A DNA stretch of 64,000 nt from Sphingomonas koreensis (GCA_006438735.1 RCZF01000006.1:1-64000); one strand, 5' to 3'. Positions 34,642-44,960 are shown, numbered from the stretch's first letter. The notes: generated by a model from the sequence alone, not told the origin. A program made the numbers and translations.

Positions 34642-35746
34642 ATTGCAACGCCGCCTCCAGCCAGCGATCGGCGTCGGCGGCGAAAGCGTCGCGGACGGGG
34701 TCGTTGCCGATGCGGCCGATCGCGTCGGCGACGAAGGCGCGGGTCAGCAGCGCGGTGGCGCGGGGCGGGGTGATGCCGCGGCTTGCGAGATAGAATAGCG
34801 CCGTTTTGTCGAGTTCGCCGACGGTCGCGCCGTGCGCGCATTTGACGTCGTCGGCGAAGATTTCGAGCTCGGGCTTGAGGTTGATCGTGGACGTGCGATC
34901 GAGAAGGAGGCCGCGCAGGCTCTGCTCGCCATCGGTCTTCTGCGCGCCGCGGGCGACCTCGACGCGGGCGGCGAGGCTGGCGGTGGAGCGGTCCTTGGCG
35001 ACGGCGCGCCATGTCTGGTGGCTCTGGCCGTCGAGCGCGTCATGGCGCAGCGCAACGGCGCATTCCTGGTTCTGCTCGCCCTGGGTCAGCAGCGCGCCGC
35101 CCATTTCGGCATAGGCTGCCGCGCCAATACAGTGGAGCGCGCCGTCGATGCGGCAATCCATGCCGCCGGCGCCGAGGAAAATCGAGACGAGACTGGCGCC
35201 TTCGCCGATCTCGGCCTCGTCGCGGATCGAGACGAAGCCCGACGATTGCAGCAGGCGCACCGAGCGCATCAGTCGGGCGGAGCGAGCGAGCGAGATCTGC
35301 GTCAGGCGGTTGGACCAGCCGGCGCCGACATAGGTCTCGACGATCGAAGCGGCGGCGTCCTCGCCGAGCGTGATGCGCGCGGGGAGGTGGTTGGCGCCGC
35401 CGGTGGCGATATGGACGATCTCGATGGCGTCGCTTGCCTGATCGGTGTCGAGCGAGAGTTGCCAGCCGGGGCCGGCGGCCTGCTTGCCGAGCGAGTGATC
35501 GGTGGTGAGGGCGAGCGGTTCGATCGACACGCGGTCGGGGGTGCTGCGCGCGGCATCGAGCACGCCGTCGACGAACACGAGGCGCGGCCCGCCGAGGCCG
35601 ATGAAATGCGGCTCGGCATGGGGTGCGGTGCCCAGCGTTGCGTTAGCAACGCCCAGCGTTGCGTTAGCAAGAGCGGGCAGCGCATCGAGGTGCGACCAGC
35701 GCCATTCTTCCTCGTGGCGCGAGGGAAGGGTGAGAGCGTCGGCCAT
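34595..35746 (-). CDS. sufD: SUF scaffold subunit SufD
   Basis: 383 residues from ATG 35746, with GGGGAGG six bases upstream inside a palindromic repeat. It forms SufBC2D with sufB and sufC. The C-terminal beta-helix shows the conserved VKCAHGATVGELDKTALFYL and SRGI, the His being in KCAHGAT. An N-terminal seven-residue unit is duplicated (LANATLG-VANATLG) by a 21-bp DNA duplication at 35630-35671. The final residues SPSRSREGSGEGMSE and the stop come from an inserted family B repeat, so the natural C-terminus has been replaced or extended. Confidence 0.93.
   Translation of the reverse strand: MADALTLPSRHEEEWRWSHLDALPALANATLGVANATLGTAPHAEPHFIGLGGPRLVFVDGVLDAARSTPDRVSIEPLALTTDHSLGKQAAGPGWQLSLDTDQASDAIEIVHIATGGANHLPARITLGEDAAASIVETYVGAGWSNRLTQISLARSARLMRSVRLLQSSGFVSIRDEAEIGEGASLVSIFLGAGGMDCRIDGALHCIGAAAYAEMGGALLTQGEQNQECAVALRHDALDGQSHQTWRAVAKDRSTASLAARVEVARGAQKTDGEQSLRGLLLDRTSTINLKPELEIFADDVKCAHGATVGELDKTALFYLASRGITPPRATALLTRAFVADAIGRIGNDPVRDAFAADADRWLEAALQSPSRSREGSGEGMSE
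35630..35671 (-). repeat. 21-bp direct duplication near the sufD start
   Basis: Two adjacent copies of a 21-base unit containing CCCAGCGTTGCGTTAGCAA differ only in the last base and encode LANATLG and VANATLG. Each copy carries the small palindrome TTGCGTTAGCAA. Confidence 0.85.
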
Positions 35747-35750
35747 CAAA

Positions 35751-35867
35751 TCCTCCCCTGCAAGGGGAGGTGGCGCGCGCTAGCGCGACGGAGGGGTGTT
35801 GCACCATCGAGAGGGGGACACCCCTCCACCACGCTGCGCGTGGTCCCCCTCCCCTTGCAGGGGAGGA
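35751..35867. repeat. Intercistronic palindrome, family G, between sufC and sufD
   Basis: The outer arms TCCTCCCCTGCAAGGGGAGG and CCTCCCCTTGCAGGGGAGGA are each palindromic. The middle contains GCGCGCTAGCGCG and the GGGGTGTTGCACC to GGGACACCCCTCC region. The minus-strand end provides GGGGAGG for the sufD start. Confidence 0.88.
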
Positions 35868-35882
35868 ATTGGCAGGTTCCAA

Positions 35883-36723
<841 letters not shown>

Positions 36724-36737
<14 letters not shown>

Positions 36738-36960
36738 TCGTTGACTTCTTCCAAAACCGAACAGCTAACAGACCAAATGCAACAGCAAACAGCGGCAAGA
36801 GATAGATTAGACCAATCATAAACGGGCGATCATGCAGTTCGCCAAAGGACAACGGCGGGACCCCTCCGGCGAAAGCATGGAACATTCCGACGACGGTGAG
36901 CCAAAGAAGGATGCAAATACCGGCAATCAGAAGCAGGCCGCCAAAAGCGATGTATCTCAC
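36724..36960 (-). CDS. Small two-helix membrane protein within the suf operon
   Basis: 78 residues. The ATG overlaps the sufB stop (ATGA) and its 3' end overlaps the sufC start by 14 bases, so it is translationally coupled on both sides. Two hydrophobic helices ([23 protein letters not shown] and [22 protein letters not shown]) flank [15 protein letters not shown], and a short charged tail follows (WKKSTNAQD). I recognise no family. Its DNA is clearly more AT-rich than its neighbours. Known suf operons place sufC directly after sufB, so this is an acquired or lineage-specific member. Confidence 0.75.
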
Positions 36961-38429
36961 CCAACGCTCCCCTCAAGGCTGATCCCCAGCAGCTTCTGCG
37001 CCTCCACCGCGAATTCCATCGGGAGTTGCTGGAGCACCTCCTTCGCAAAGCCGTTGACGATCAGCGCCACCGCCGCCTCGCTGTCGAGGCCGCGTTGCTG
37101 GGCGTAGAACATCTGGTCGTCGCTGATCTTCGAGGTGGTCGCCTCGTGCTCGATCTGCGCCGAGGGGTTGCGGACCTCGATATAGGGCACGGTGTGTGCG
37201 CCGCATTGGTCGCCCAGGAGCAGGCTGTCGCACTGGGTGAAGTTGCGGACGTTTTCCGCCGTAGGCCCGACACGGACGAGGCCGCGATAGGTGTTGTCGC
37301 TGCGCCCCGCGCTGATCCCCTTCGAGACGATCGTCGAGCGGCTATTCTTGCCGAGGTGGATCATCTTGGTGCCGGTATCGGCCTGCTGGCGGTTGTTGGT
37401 GACGGCGACCGAATAGAATTCGCCGACGCTGTTTTCGCCCGAGAGCACGCAGGACGGATATTTCCAGGTGATCGCGCTGCCGGTTTCGACCTGGGTCCAG
37501 CTGACCTTGGAGTTCTTGCCCTGGCACAGCGCGCGCTTGGTGACGAAATTGTAGATGCCGCCCTTGCCGTTCTCGTCGCCGGGATACCAGTTCTGCACGG
37601 TCGAATATTTGATCTCGGCATCGTCGAGCGCGACCAGCTCGACCACCGCGGCGTGGAGCTGGTTCTCGTCGCGCATCGGCGCGGTGCAGCCTTCGAGATA
37701 GCTGACGTAGCTGCCCTTGTCGGCGACGATCAGCGTGCGTTCGAACTGGCCGGTATTCTCGGCATTGATGCGGAAATAGGTGCTGAGCTCCATCGGGCAG
37801 CGCACGCCTTCGGGAATGTAGACGAAGGTGCCGTCGGAAAAGACCGCGCTGTTGAGCGTGGCGAAGTAATTGTCCCGTTGTGGGACGACCTTGCCGAGCC
37901 ATTTGCGGACGAGATCGGGATATTCCTTGATCGCCTCGCTGATGCTGCGGAAAATGACGCCGGCGGCCTCGAGCTCCTTGCGGAAAGTGGTGGCGACGCT
38001 GACGCTGTCGAATACCGCGTCGACCGCGACGCGACGCGGCGGCGTGCCGCCCTCGACACCGGCGAGCAGCTTCTGTTCCTCGATCGGGATGCCGAGCTTT
38101 TCATAGACGCGCAGGATTTCGGGATCGACCTCGTCGAGGCTGCCGAGCTTGGGCTTGGCCTTGGGCTCGGCGTAATAATACGCGTCTTGATAATCGATCG
38201 GGGGGACGTTGAGCTTTGCCCAATCGGGCGGGGTCATCGTCAGCCACAGGCGATAGGCCTTGAGGCGCCAGTCGAGCATCCATTCGGGCTCGCCCTTCTT
38301 GGCCGAGATGAAGCGGACAGTGTCCTCGCTTAGCCCCTTGGGCGCGAAGTCCTGTTCGATATCGGACGAGAAGCCCCATTCGTACTTCTTGTTGGCGGCG
38401 GCGAGCGCCTCGGCGTTACGCGTGGCCAT
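36957..38429 (-). CDS. sufB: SUF scaffold subunit SufB
   Basis: 490 residues. It is the core cluster-building subunit of SufBC2D. It shows [22 protein letters not shown], the conserved SYLEGCTAP with the cluster-related Cys, [17 protein letters not shown] and the C-terminal [18 protein letters not shown] block ([20 protein letters not shown]). It starts 14 bases before the end of the regulator gene, so the two are cotranscribed. Confidence 0.97.
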   Translation of the reverse strand: MATRNAEALAAANKKYEWGFSSDIEQDFAPKGLSEDTVRFISAKKGEPEWMLDWRLKAYRLWLTMTPPDWAKLNVPPIDYQDAYYYAEPKAKPKLGSLDEVDPEILRVYEKLGIPIEEQKLLAGVEGGTPPRRVAVDAVFDSVSVATTFRKELEAAGVIFRSISEAIKEYPDLVRKWLGKVVPQRDNYFATLNSAVFSDGTFVYIPEGVRCPMELSTYFRINAENTGQFERTLIVADKGSYVSYLEGCTAPMRDENQLHAAVVELVALDDAEIKYSTVQNWYPGDENGKGGIYNFVTKRALCQGKNSKVSWTQVETGSAITWKYPSCVLSGENSVGEFYSVAVTNNRQQADTGTKMIHLGKNSRSTIVSKGISAGRSDNTYRGLVRVGPTAENVRNFTQCDSLLLGDQCGAHTVPYIEVRNPSAQIEHEATTSKISDDQMFYAQQRGLDSEAAVALIVNGFAKEVLQQLPMEFAVEAQKLLGISLEGSVG

Positions 38430-38841
38430 GCGATGCTCCTGCGCTTAGGGTGGCGAGGCTGACGCCCGCGAGCGCGCCGCGGACCGCGCCGTTGACGATG
38501 TTCCAGTGCGGCTTCACGCGGCAATTCTCCTCGATGGTGCAATCATGGCGACCGTCCTCGACGCACGACGTCATCGCGATCGGGCCTTCGACCGCCTCGA
38601 TGATGTCGGCGAGGTTGATCGCCGCCGGTGGGCGGGCGAGGCGCAGGCCGCCGCCGGCGCCTCGACCCGTTTCGATCAAGCCGGCGGACGACAGGCGGCT
38701 GACGAGCTTCTGCACCGTCGGCAGCGGCACGCCGGTTTCCTCGGCGAGCAGCGTCGCGTTCAGCCGTCCGCTGGCGCCGCAATGGCGCGCGGCGGCGGTG
38801 AGGATCACGACCGCATAATCGGCAAGGCTAGAAAGACGCAT
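38416..38841 (-). CDS. Rrf2-family iron-sulfur regulator of the suf operon
   Basis: 141 residues. The winged helix [19 protein letters not shown] and [25 protein letters not shown] is followed by three cysteines spaced C-X7-C-X5-C ([17 protein letters not shown]), the [2Fe-2S] ligand pattern of IscR/SufR-type Rrf2 proteins. It is first in the suf operon and probably senses cluster supply and represses the operon through the inverted repeat just ahead of its start. Confidence 0.92.
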   Translation of the reverse strand: MRLSSLADYAVVILTAAARHCGASGRLNATLLAEETGVPLPTVQKLVSRLSSAGLIETGRGAGGGLRLARPPAAINLADIIEAVEGPIAMTSCVEDGRHDCTIEENCRVKPHWNIVNGAVRGALAGVSLATLSAGASHGHA

Positions 38842-38849
38842 ATTGTCCT

Positions 38850-38872
38850 AATCGGATCGATTTAGTCCGATT
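38850..38872. promoter_or_regulatory. Putative operator of the suf regulator
   Basis: AATCGGA (38850-38856) and TCCGATT (38866-38872) form an inverted repeat with a nine-base spacer containing TCGATTTAG, ending nine bases before the regulator's ATG. Position and symmetry fit autorepression by the Rrf2 protein; the motif is not verified. Confidence 0.6.
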
Positions 38873-38908
38873 GCTAGATGGCGAGGAACGCGCCCGTCGT
38901 CAAGGCGC

Positions 38909-39793
38909 TCAGGTATCGCTGATCAGCGGGCCGACCTGGCCGCCGAGCGCGTGGCGCTGCGCCATCGTCAGTCGCGCCAGCACCGGCGGATCGGCCTTGA
39001 TCTGGCGCGGCGTGAGGCCGGTGAACTGCTTGATCTCGCGGATCAGATGCGACTGATCGTAGAAGCCGCGCTCGATCACATCGTCGAGCGAGGTGTTTTC
39101 GGACAGCAATGCGACGGCGGCGCGCAGCGCGCGATATTTGCGCGCGAGCAGCTTGGGCGGCGTGCCGTACAGCGCGTTGCACTTGCGCTCGACCTGGCGG
39201 CGCGACAGGCCGGTGATGACGATCAGATCATCGATTTGGGGCGAGGGGCTGGAGGCGAGCCAGCCGTCGACCTGGCGGATGAAGGCAAGCGATTCTCCGT
39301 CGCTGGTTTGGATCAACTCACGCAGCAGCTTGCTGGCGATCGGCACCATCGTCGCGATATCGGGCGCGGCGGCGAGCTCGGGAATGACGCGCGTCAGCCG
39401 GCCGCCGAACAATTCGGTGGCGTCGATCACGCGGTTGATCATGGCCGATGCGTCGTTGCCGACCAGCGCCGCCCAGCCGGCCGCCGTAATCCCGGCGCCG
39501 AACACCCGCACCGGCCCCTCGGCGCGGACGCGCACTGCGCCGGTGGTAGGCCCGATCAGGTGAATGCCCTCGGCGCGCTGGATGGTGCCGTCGGGGAAGC
39601 GGTATTCGGCGCCTTGCGGATTGAGGCGGAAACGGATCTGGGCATGATCGGCGCGCTCGGTGTCCTCGAACATCGGCACGTCCGCCCAGAACAGATAGAA
39701 CAGCGTGATATAATCAGCCAGATCGGCGTCGGGGACGGCGTAATCGAGCTGAATGTCCGGCACCGTATTGTCCCCCAACGCAACGGAAGACAT
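38909..39793 (-). CDS. AraC-family transcriptional regulator
   Basis: 294 residues. The C-terminal pair of helix-turn-helices reads IDDLIVITGLSRRQVERKCNALYGTPPK and VIERGFYDQSHLIREIKQFTGLTPRQI. The N-terminal 150 residues are a sensing domain without recognisable cupin histidines. It is convergent with nothing and lies after the suf operon head, with pyrD divergent. Its target is unknown. A hairpin lies about 30 bases upstream of its start. Confidence 0.9.
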   Translation of the reverse strand: MSSVALGDNTVPDIQLDYAVPDADLADYITLFYLFWADVPMFEDTERADHAQIRFRLNPQGAEYRFPDGTIQRAEGIHLIGPTTGAVRVRAEGPVRVFGAGITAAGWAALVGNDASAMINRVIDATELFGGRLTRVIPELAAAPDIATMVPIASKLLRELIQTSDGESLAFIRQVDGWLASSPSPQIDDLIVITGLSRRQVERKCNALYGTPPKLLARKYRALRAAVALLSENTSLDDVIERGFYDQSHLIREIKQFTGLTPRQIKADPPVLARLTMAQRHALGGQVGPLISDT

Positions 39794-39824
39794 TTAGATA
39801 CAGGAGTTTGCCGCCCATGAAAAG

Positions 39825-39852
39825 CGGCCCGACCGGAAAACCGATCGGGCCG
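39825..39852 (-). promoter_or_regulatory. Hairpin in the leader of the AraC gene, with a 12-residue ORF on the other strand
   Basis: CGGCCCGA and TCGGGCCG pair, extended by CCG/CGG around an AAAA loop. On the minus strand it is followed by CTTTTC, like an intrinsic terminator, and ends 32 bases before the AraC start. On the plus strand the same sequence encodes MKSGPTGKPIGP (39817-39855). It may be an attenuator or terminator; the peptide is probably incidental. Confidence 0.45.
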
Positions 39853-40042
39853 TGAGGTATAGGAACCCTCGATCACTCGAGGAGTCCTCGGGTCGCAATG
39901 CCTTTATCGCCGTGTTTCCGCTCATTGTATTGGACGAATCCGACGAATCCCGGATCAGGACATATACTTACCCACGGGAAATAAAATTAACCGCTGCCCC
40001 GGCGGCTTTGACGATGCGGCTTGCCGGTGTCATGGCCGCGGC

Positions 40043-41080
40043 ATGGCGATCGATCCGTTCCACCGCGCGCTGTTCGCGCTAGAGGCCGAACGCGCGCACG
40101 GCCTGACGATCGACCTGCTGGCGGCGTGGGGACGCACCGGGACGCCGTTCGCCGCGCGATCGAACGATCCGATTCTGGCGACGCGCGTCGCGGGACTGGA
40201 TTTCGCCAACCCGATCGGCCTCGCCGCCGGGGTCGACAAGGATGCGCGAGCGATCCCCGGGTTTTTCGCGTTGGGATTTGGCGCGGTCGAGGTGGGCACG
40301 CTGACGCCGCGGCCGCAGCCCGGCAATCCCCGGCCAAGGCTGTTCCGGCTGGCCGAGGACCGCGCGGTGATCAATCGAATGGGCTTCAACAACGGCGGGA
40401 TCGACGCGGCGCTGCCGCGGATCGCGCACGCCAAGGCGCGCTGTGGCGTGTTGGGCGTCAACGTCGGCGCGAACAAGGACAGCGCGGATCGCCTGGCCGA
40501 CTATCGGACGGCGGTCTCCCGCGCGGCGCCGGTGGCCGATTATGTGACGATCAACATCAGCTCACCCAACACGCCGGGATTGCGCAACCTGCAGCACGGC
40601 GCGGCGCTCGACGACCTGCTCGCCGGCTGCGACGCGGCGCGCGGCGCAACGCCGCTGTTTCTGAAAGTCGCGCCCGATCTCGAGCCGGCGGCGATCGATG
40701 CGATTGCCCGCGCCGCGATCGAGCACCGGATCGATGCGCTGATCGTCGCCAATACCACCGTGTCGCGGCCCGATCTGCGATCGGCGGCGGCTGGCGAGGC
40801 GGGCGGCTTGTCGGGTGCGCCGCTCGCCGCGCTATCGCGGGCGCGGCTTGCCGATTTTCGCGCTGCGACCGGCGGCGCGCTGCCGCTCGTCTCGGTCGGC
40901 GGGATCGCGAGCGCCGACGAGGCCTATGCCCGCATCCGCGCCGGGGCGAGCCTGATCCAGCTCTATACCGCGCTCGTCTACGAAGGGCCGGGGCTGGCGC
41001 GGCGGATCGCGAAGGGCCTGGCCGAGCGCTTGCGGCGCGATGGATTCGCCAGCGCTGCCGAGGCGGTGGGCACCGGCTGA
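40043..41080 (+). CDS. pyrD: Quinone-dependent dihydroorotate dehydrogenase (class 2)
   Basis: 345 residues. It oxidises dihydroorotate to orotate in pyrimidine synthesis, passing electrons to quinone at the inner membrane. Class 2 features: N-terminal membrane-associating helices (DPFHRALFALEAERAHGLTI), FANPIGLAAGVDKDA, VEVGTLTPRPQPGNPRPRLFRL, INRMGFNN, the catalytic serine region INISSPNTPGLR and the FMN-phosphate motif LVSVGGI. It begins 250 bases after the AraC start, divergently. Confidence 0.95.
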   Translation: MAIDPFHRALFALEAERAHGLTIDLLAAWGRTGTPFAARSNDPILATRVAGLDFANPIGLAAGVDKDARAIPGFFALGFGAVEVGTLTPRPQPGNPRPRLFRLAEDRAVINRMGFNNGGIDAALPRIAHAKARCGVLGVNVGANKDSADRLADYRTAVSRAAPVADYVTINISSPNTPGLRNLQHGAALDDLLAGCDAARGATPLFLKVAPDLEPAAIDAIARAAIEHRIDALIVANTTVSRPDLRSAAAGEAGGLSGAPLAALSRARLADFRAATGGALPLVSVGGIASADEAYARIRAGASLIQLYTALVYEGPGLARRIAKGLAERLRRDGFASAAEAVGTG

Positions 41081-41145
41081 CGTAGCGTCTTGCCAGCCTT
41101 ACAATCGTCGCTAGGCTGACCGGACCGACCCGACGGGAGATCCGG

Positions 41146-42981
41146 GTGGCCCAGGAGAGTCGATTGCGCAGCCTTGAGCATTTTCCCAATCTCGTGACGA
41201 TGTTCTTCGCGCGCGCGGCAGACGGCGGCGATGCGCCGTTCCTGTGGCGCAAGGAGGGCGGCCGCTGGGTGTCGATCAGTTGGGCGGAGGCGGCGCGGCA
41301 AGTCGCCAGCCTCGCCACCGCGCTCAAGCAGATCGGGCTCAAGCGCGGCGACCGCGTGATGCTGGTTTCCGAGAACCGCCCCGAATGGTGCATCAGCGAT
41401 CTCGCGATCATGGCGGCGGGCTGCGTGACGGTGCCAACCTATATCACCAACACCGAGCGCGATCACACGCACATCATCGAGAATTCGGGCGCGCGCGCGG
41501 TGATCGTTTCCAACGCGAAGCTGGCGCGCACGCTGATGCCGGCGGTGGTGCGCGCTTCGAAAGCGCAGATGGTGATCGGCATCGAGGACATCCGCGTCGC
41601 GCAATCGGGCGAGGTCGATTTCCATGACTGGACGACGCTGGTCAATCGCCACCCGTCGGAGCCCGCCGCCGTCGCGCTCGAGGCCGATTTCGCGCGCGAA
41701 GACCTTGCCTGCATCATCTACACCAGCGGCACCGGCGGCTCCCCGCGCGGCGTGATGCAGCACCACGGCGCGATCCTTCACAATGTCGCGGGCTGCACCC
41801 GGGTGATTTCGGAGGACTTCGGCTGGAGCAACGAAGTGTTTCTCTCGTTCCTGCCGCTGAGCCACGCCTATGAGCATACCGGCGGGCAGCATTTTCCGAT
41901 CGGGCTCGGTGCGCAGATCTATTATGCCGAGGGACTCGAAAAGCTCGTCTCGAACATCGAGGAGACCCGTCCGACGATCATGGTCGTCGTGCCGCGACTG
42001 TTCGAAGTGCTGCGCACGCGGATTGCCAAGGCGATCGAGAAACAGGGCGGGATGGCGGCCTATCTGCTCCGCCACGCGCTCGAGATCGGCGCGCGCGAGA
42101 GCGACGGCAAGCTGCGGCTGATCGATCGGCCGATGAAGCTGCTGATCGATCGCACGCTGAAGCCCAAGATCGCCAAGCGCTTCGGCGGGCGGATGAAGGC
42201 GATGGTTTCGGGCGGCGCGCCGCTCAATCCGGAGATCGGGATTTTCTTTCAGTCGCTGGGGCTGACCTTCCTGCAAGGCTATGGCCAGACCGAGGCGGCG
42301 CCGGTGATTTCGTGCAACCGGCCGAGCGCGGGACTGCGGATGGACACGGTCGGCCCGCCGCTCGCCGATACCGAGGTGCGGATCGCCGAGGACGGCGAAA
42401 TCCTGGTGCGCGGCGAACTCGTCATGCACGGCTATTGGCGCAACGAGGCGGAGACCGAACGCGTGCTCAAGAAGGACCCCGGGTCGGAGCCCGGGGCAGG
42501 CGCCTGGCTGCACACCGGCGACATCGGGCTGATCGACGCCAAGGGCCGGATCAAGATCACCGACCGCAAGAAGGACATCATCGTCAACGACAAGGGCGAC
42601 AATGTCGCGCCGCAGAAGATCGAAGGGATGCTGACGCTGCAACCCGAGATCCTGCAGGCGATGATCTGGGGCGATCGCCGGCCGTATATGGTGGCGGCGA
42701 TCGTGCCCGATCCGGAATGGACGCAGGAATGGTGCGCCAAGAACGGCGACCCCTGCCATTTCGCCAAGCTGGCGCAGAGCCACGAATATCGCGCGGCGAT
42801 CGGCAAGGCGGTTGAACGCGTCAACGCCGATCTGTCGGTGATCGAGCGCGTCCGTCGCTTCCTGATCGCCGACGCGCCGTTCGCCATCGAGAACGAGCAA
42901 TTGACCCCGTCGCTCAAGATCAGGCGGCATGTGCTGAAGCAGGTTTACGGCGAACGGCTCGACGCGCTTTATGCGGGGTAG
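41146..42981 (+). CDS. Long-chain fatty acyl-CoA synthetase (AMP-binding)
   Basis: 611 residues from GTG 41146, with GGGAGA five bases upstream. The ANL adenylating fold shows the P-loop IIYTSGTGGSPRGVMQHHG, SHAYEHTGGQ, GYGQTEAAPVI (A5) and LHTGDIGLIDAKGRIKITDRKKDII with the A8-A10 lysines. Long-chain members activate fatty acids for beta-oxidation or lipid use. Just before LHTGD the protein has VLKKDPGSEPGAGAW, encoded by a perfect CCCCGGG/CCCGGGG hairpin (42479-42498) and longer than the usual linker, possibly a small insertion. It is not part of an obvious operon. Confidence 0.9.
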   Translation: MAQESRLRSLEHFPNLVTMFFARAADGGDAPFLWRKEGGRWVSISWAEAARQVASLATALKQIGLKRGDRVMLVSENRPEWCISDLAIMAAGCVTVPTYITNTERDHTHIIENSGARAVIVSNAKLARTLMPAVVRASKAQMVIGIEDIRVAQSGEVDFHDWTTLVNRHPSEPAAVALEADFAREDLACIIYTSGTGGSPRGVMQHHGAILHNVAGCTRVISEDFGWSNEVFLSFLPLSHAYEHTGGQHFPIGLGAQIYYAEGLEKLVSNIEETRPTIMVVVPRLFEVLRTRIAKAIEKQGGMAAYLLRHALEIGARESDGKLRLIDRPMKLLIDRTLKPKIAKRFGGRMKAMVSGGAPLNPEIGIFFQSLGLTFLQGYGQTEAAPVISCNRPSAGLRMDTVGPPLADTEVRIAEDGEILVRGELVMHGYWRNEAETERVLKKDPGSEPGAGAWLHTGDIGLIDAKGRIKITDRKKDIIVNDKGDNVAPQKIEGMLTLQPEILQAMIWGDRRPYMVAAIVPDPEWTQEWCAKNGDPCHFAKLAQSHEYRAAIGKAVERVNADLSVIERVRRFLIADAPFAIENEQLTPSLKIRRHVLKQVYGERLDALYAG

Positions 42982-43091
42982 GGCGAGCGAGCTGGCGACG
43001 GCGGGAGAGCAAGCCGAGCGGTGATCTAGCCTAGTCAACCACCCCGCGGTTTGGCATCAAGCGTCTTCACACAAAACCTGGGGAGCGATTG

Positions 43092-44960
43092 ATGACCGAA
43101 TTGACCCGTCGCGGCGCGCTGGGCGCCGCCGCGCTTGCTTCGCTGGCCGTCGCCATGCCGGTATGGGCGCAGGACAAGGGGGCGGCCGACGCCGCCGGCG
43201 CGGCGTGGGACCTGACCGACATCTATCCCAGCGACGCCGCTTGGGACGCCGCGCGCAAGCAGGCGCTTGCCGCCATCCCCGGCCTTGCCAAATATAAGGG
43301 CACGCTCGGCACATCGGCCGATACGCTCGCCGCGGCGCTGGTCGCGCAATCCGATCTCGGCCGCACGATCGCGCGGATCTACACCTATATCAGCTTGAAA
43401 TCGGATGCCGACGTACGCGTCGCCGCCAATCAGGAGAAGCAGGCGCAGGCGATCGATCTCTACACCGCGTTCGGCGAAGCGACCTCCTGGGTCGCACCGG
43501 AGATTCTGACGGTCGGCGCGGCCAAGATCGATCGCTTCGTCGCCGCGAACGCCACGCTCAAGCAACGCTTCGATTTCTATCTCGCCAATATCCTGCGCGA
43601 GGCGTCGCATACGCTGTCGCCCGAGGGCGAAATGCTGCTGGCCGGCACCTCGGCGCCGTTTTCCGGGCCGCAGGATATCCGCAGCCAGCTCGTCGCCTCG
43701 GACATCCCCCGGCCGACGATCATGCTGAGCGACGGCCAGAAGGTGCGGCTCGACGATCAGGGCTACACACTGCACCGCGATGCGCCTGTCCGCGCCGATC
43801 GCAAGGCGGTGTTCGACGCGTTCTTCGGCGAATATGGCCAGTTTCAGAGCTCGCTCGGCGCAAGCTATCTGTCGCACATCAAGGGCGATGTGTACGAGGC
43901 GAAGGCGCGCAAATACCCGACCAGCCTCGCCGCCTCGCTGTCGGGCAACAACATCCCCGAAAGCGTCTATCGCACGCTGGTCGCCGAGACCAACACCGGG
44001 TTGCCGCAACTCCACCGCTATTTCGAGCTGCGCCGGACGATGCTCAAGCTGCCCGACATGGCCTATTACGACATCTATCCGCCGCTGGTCGAACTCGACA
44101 AGCCGGAGAGCCTGACGCAGATGCGCTCGACGGTGCTCGAGGCGCTGAAGCCGCTCGGGCCGGATTATGTCGCGCTGCTGGCGAAATCGACTGCGGCGAA
44201 GTGGATGGACCCGCTGCCGCGGCCGGGCAAGAAATCGGGCGCCTATATGAATCCCGGCGCCTATGACGTGCACCCCTATCTCCTCCTCAATCTGAAGGAG
44301 GATTATTCGGGCATGACCACCTTTGCCCACGAATGGGGCCACGCGATGCACTCGCTGCTCGCGCAGAAGAACCAGGTCTACGACAAGTCCGATTACCCGC
44401 TGTTCCTCGCCGAGATCGCCTCGACCTGCAACGAACAGCTGCTGGTCGCTTATATGGTCGCGCAAGCCAAGACCAAGGCCGAGAAAATCTATTATCTCGG
44501 CCAGCAGCTCGAACAGATTCGCGGCACCTTCTACCGCCAGGCGATGTTCGCCGAGTTCGAATTGAAGGCGCACGACATGGCCGAAGCGGGCGAGGGCCTA
44601 TCGGGCGAGGCGTTCACCAAGGTCTATGCCGATCTGCTCGCGCGTTATCACGGGCCGAAGGTGAAGATCGAGCCGGCCTATGCCAACGAATGGGCATATA
44701 TCCCGCATTTCTATTCGAGCTTCTACGTCTATCAATATGCGACCTGCATCTCGGCCGCGTCCTATTTTGCTACCGCGATCCTCAAGGGCGGAGCGAAGGA
44801 GCGCGATACCTATCTCACCGTGCTCAAATCGGGCGGCGCCGATTATCCGGTCGATATCCTCAAGCGCGCCGGGCTCGATATGACGACGCCGGCGCCGTAT
44901 CAGGCGGTGGTCGCGGTGTTCAAGGATACGCTCGATCAGGTCGAAGCGCTGATGGGCTAG
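43092..44960 (+). CDS. pepF: Secreted M3-family oligoendopeptidase F
   Basis: 622 residues from ATG 43092 with GGGAG upstream. The zinc motif TFAHEWGHAMHSLL (HEXXH) and downstream glutamate in FLAEIASTCNEQLL define an M3B oligopeptidase. It opens with a twin-arginine-like signal (TELTRRGALGAAALASLAVA to VWAQ), unusual for PepF, which is normally cytosolic, so the protein is predicted periplasmic. It cleaves short peptides. It is followed by a family D repeat and then a convergent gene. Confidence 0.92.
   Translation: MTELTRRGALGAAALASLAVAMPVWAQDKGAADAAGAAWDLTDIYPSDAAWDAARKQALAAIPGLAKYKGTLGTSADTLAAALVAQSDLGRTIARIYTYISLKSDADVRVAANQEKQAQAIDLYTAFGEATSWVAPEILTVGAAKIDRFVAANATLKQRFDFYLANILREASHTLSPEGEMLLAGTSAPFSGPQDIRSQLVASDIPRPTIMLSDGQKVRLDDQGYTLHRDAPVRADRKAVFDAFFGEYGQFQSSLGASYLSHIKGDVYEAKARKYPTSLAASLSGNNIPESVYRTLVAETNTGLPQLHRYFELRRTMLKLPDMAYYDIYPPLVELDKPESLTQMRSTVLEALKPLGPDYVALLAKSTAAKWMDPLPRPGKKSGAYMNPGAYDVHPYLLLNLKEDYSGMTTFAHEWGHAMHSLLAQKNQVYDKSDYPLFLAEIASTCNEQLLVAYMVAQAKTKAEKIYYLGQQLEQIRGTFYRQAMFAEFELKAHDMAEAGEGLSGEAFTKVYADLLARYHGPKVKIEPAYANEWAYIPHFYSSFYVYQYATCISAASYFATAILKGGAKERDTYLTVLKSGGADYPVDILKRAGLDMTTPAPYQAVVAVFKDTLDQVEALMG

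Noticed and set aside
40978..43038. 686-residue minus-strand frame opposite the acyl-CoA synthetase
   Set aside because: The plus strand carries an adenylating enzyme with all motifs; the minus frame has no recognisable domain.
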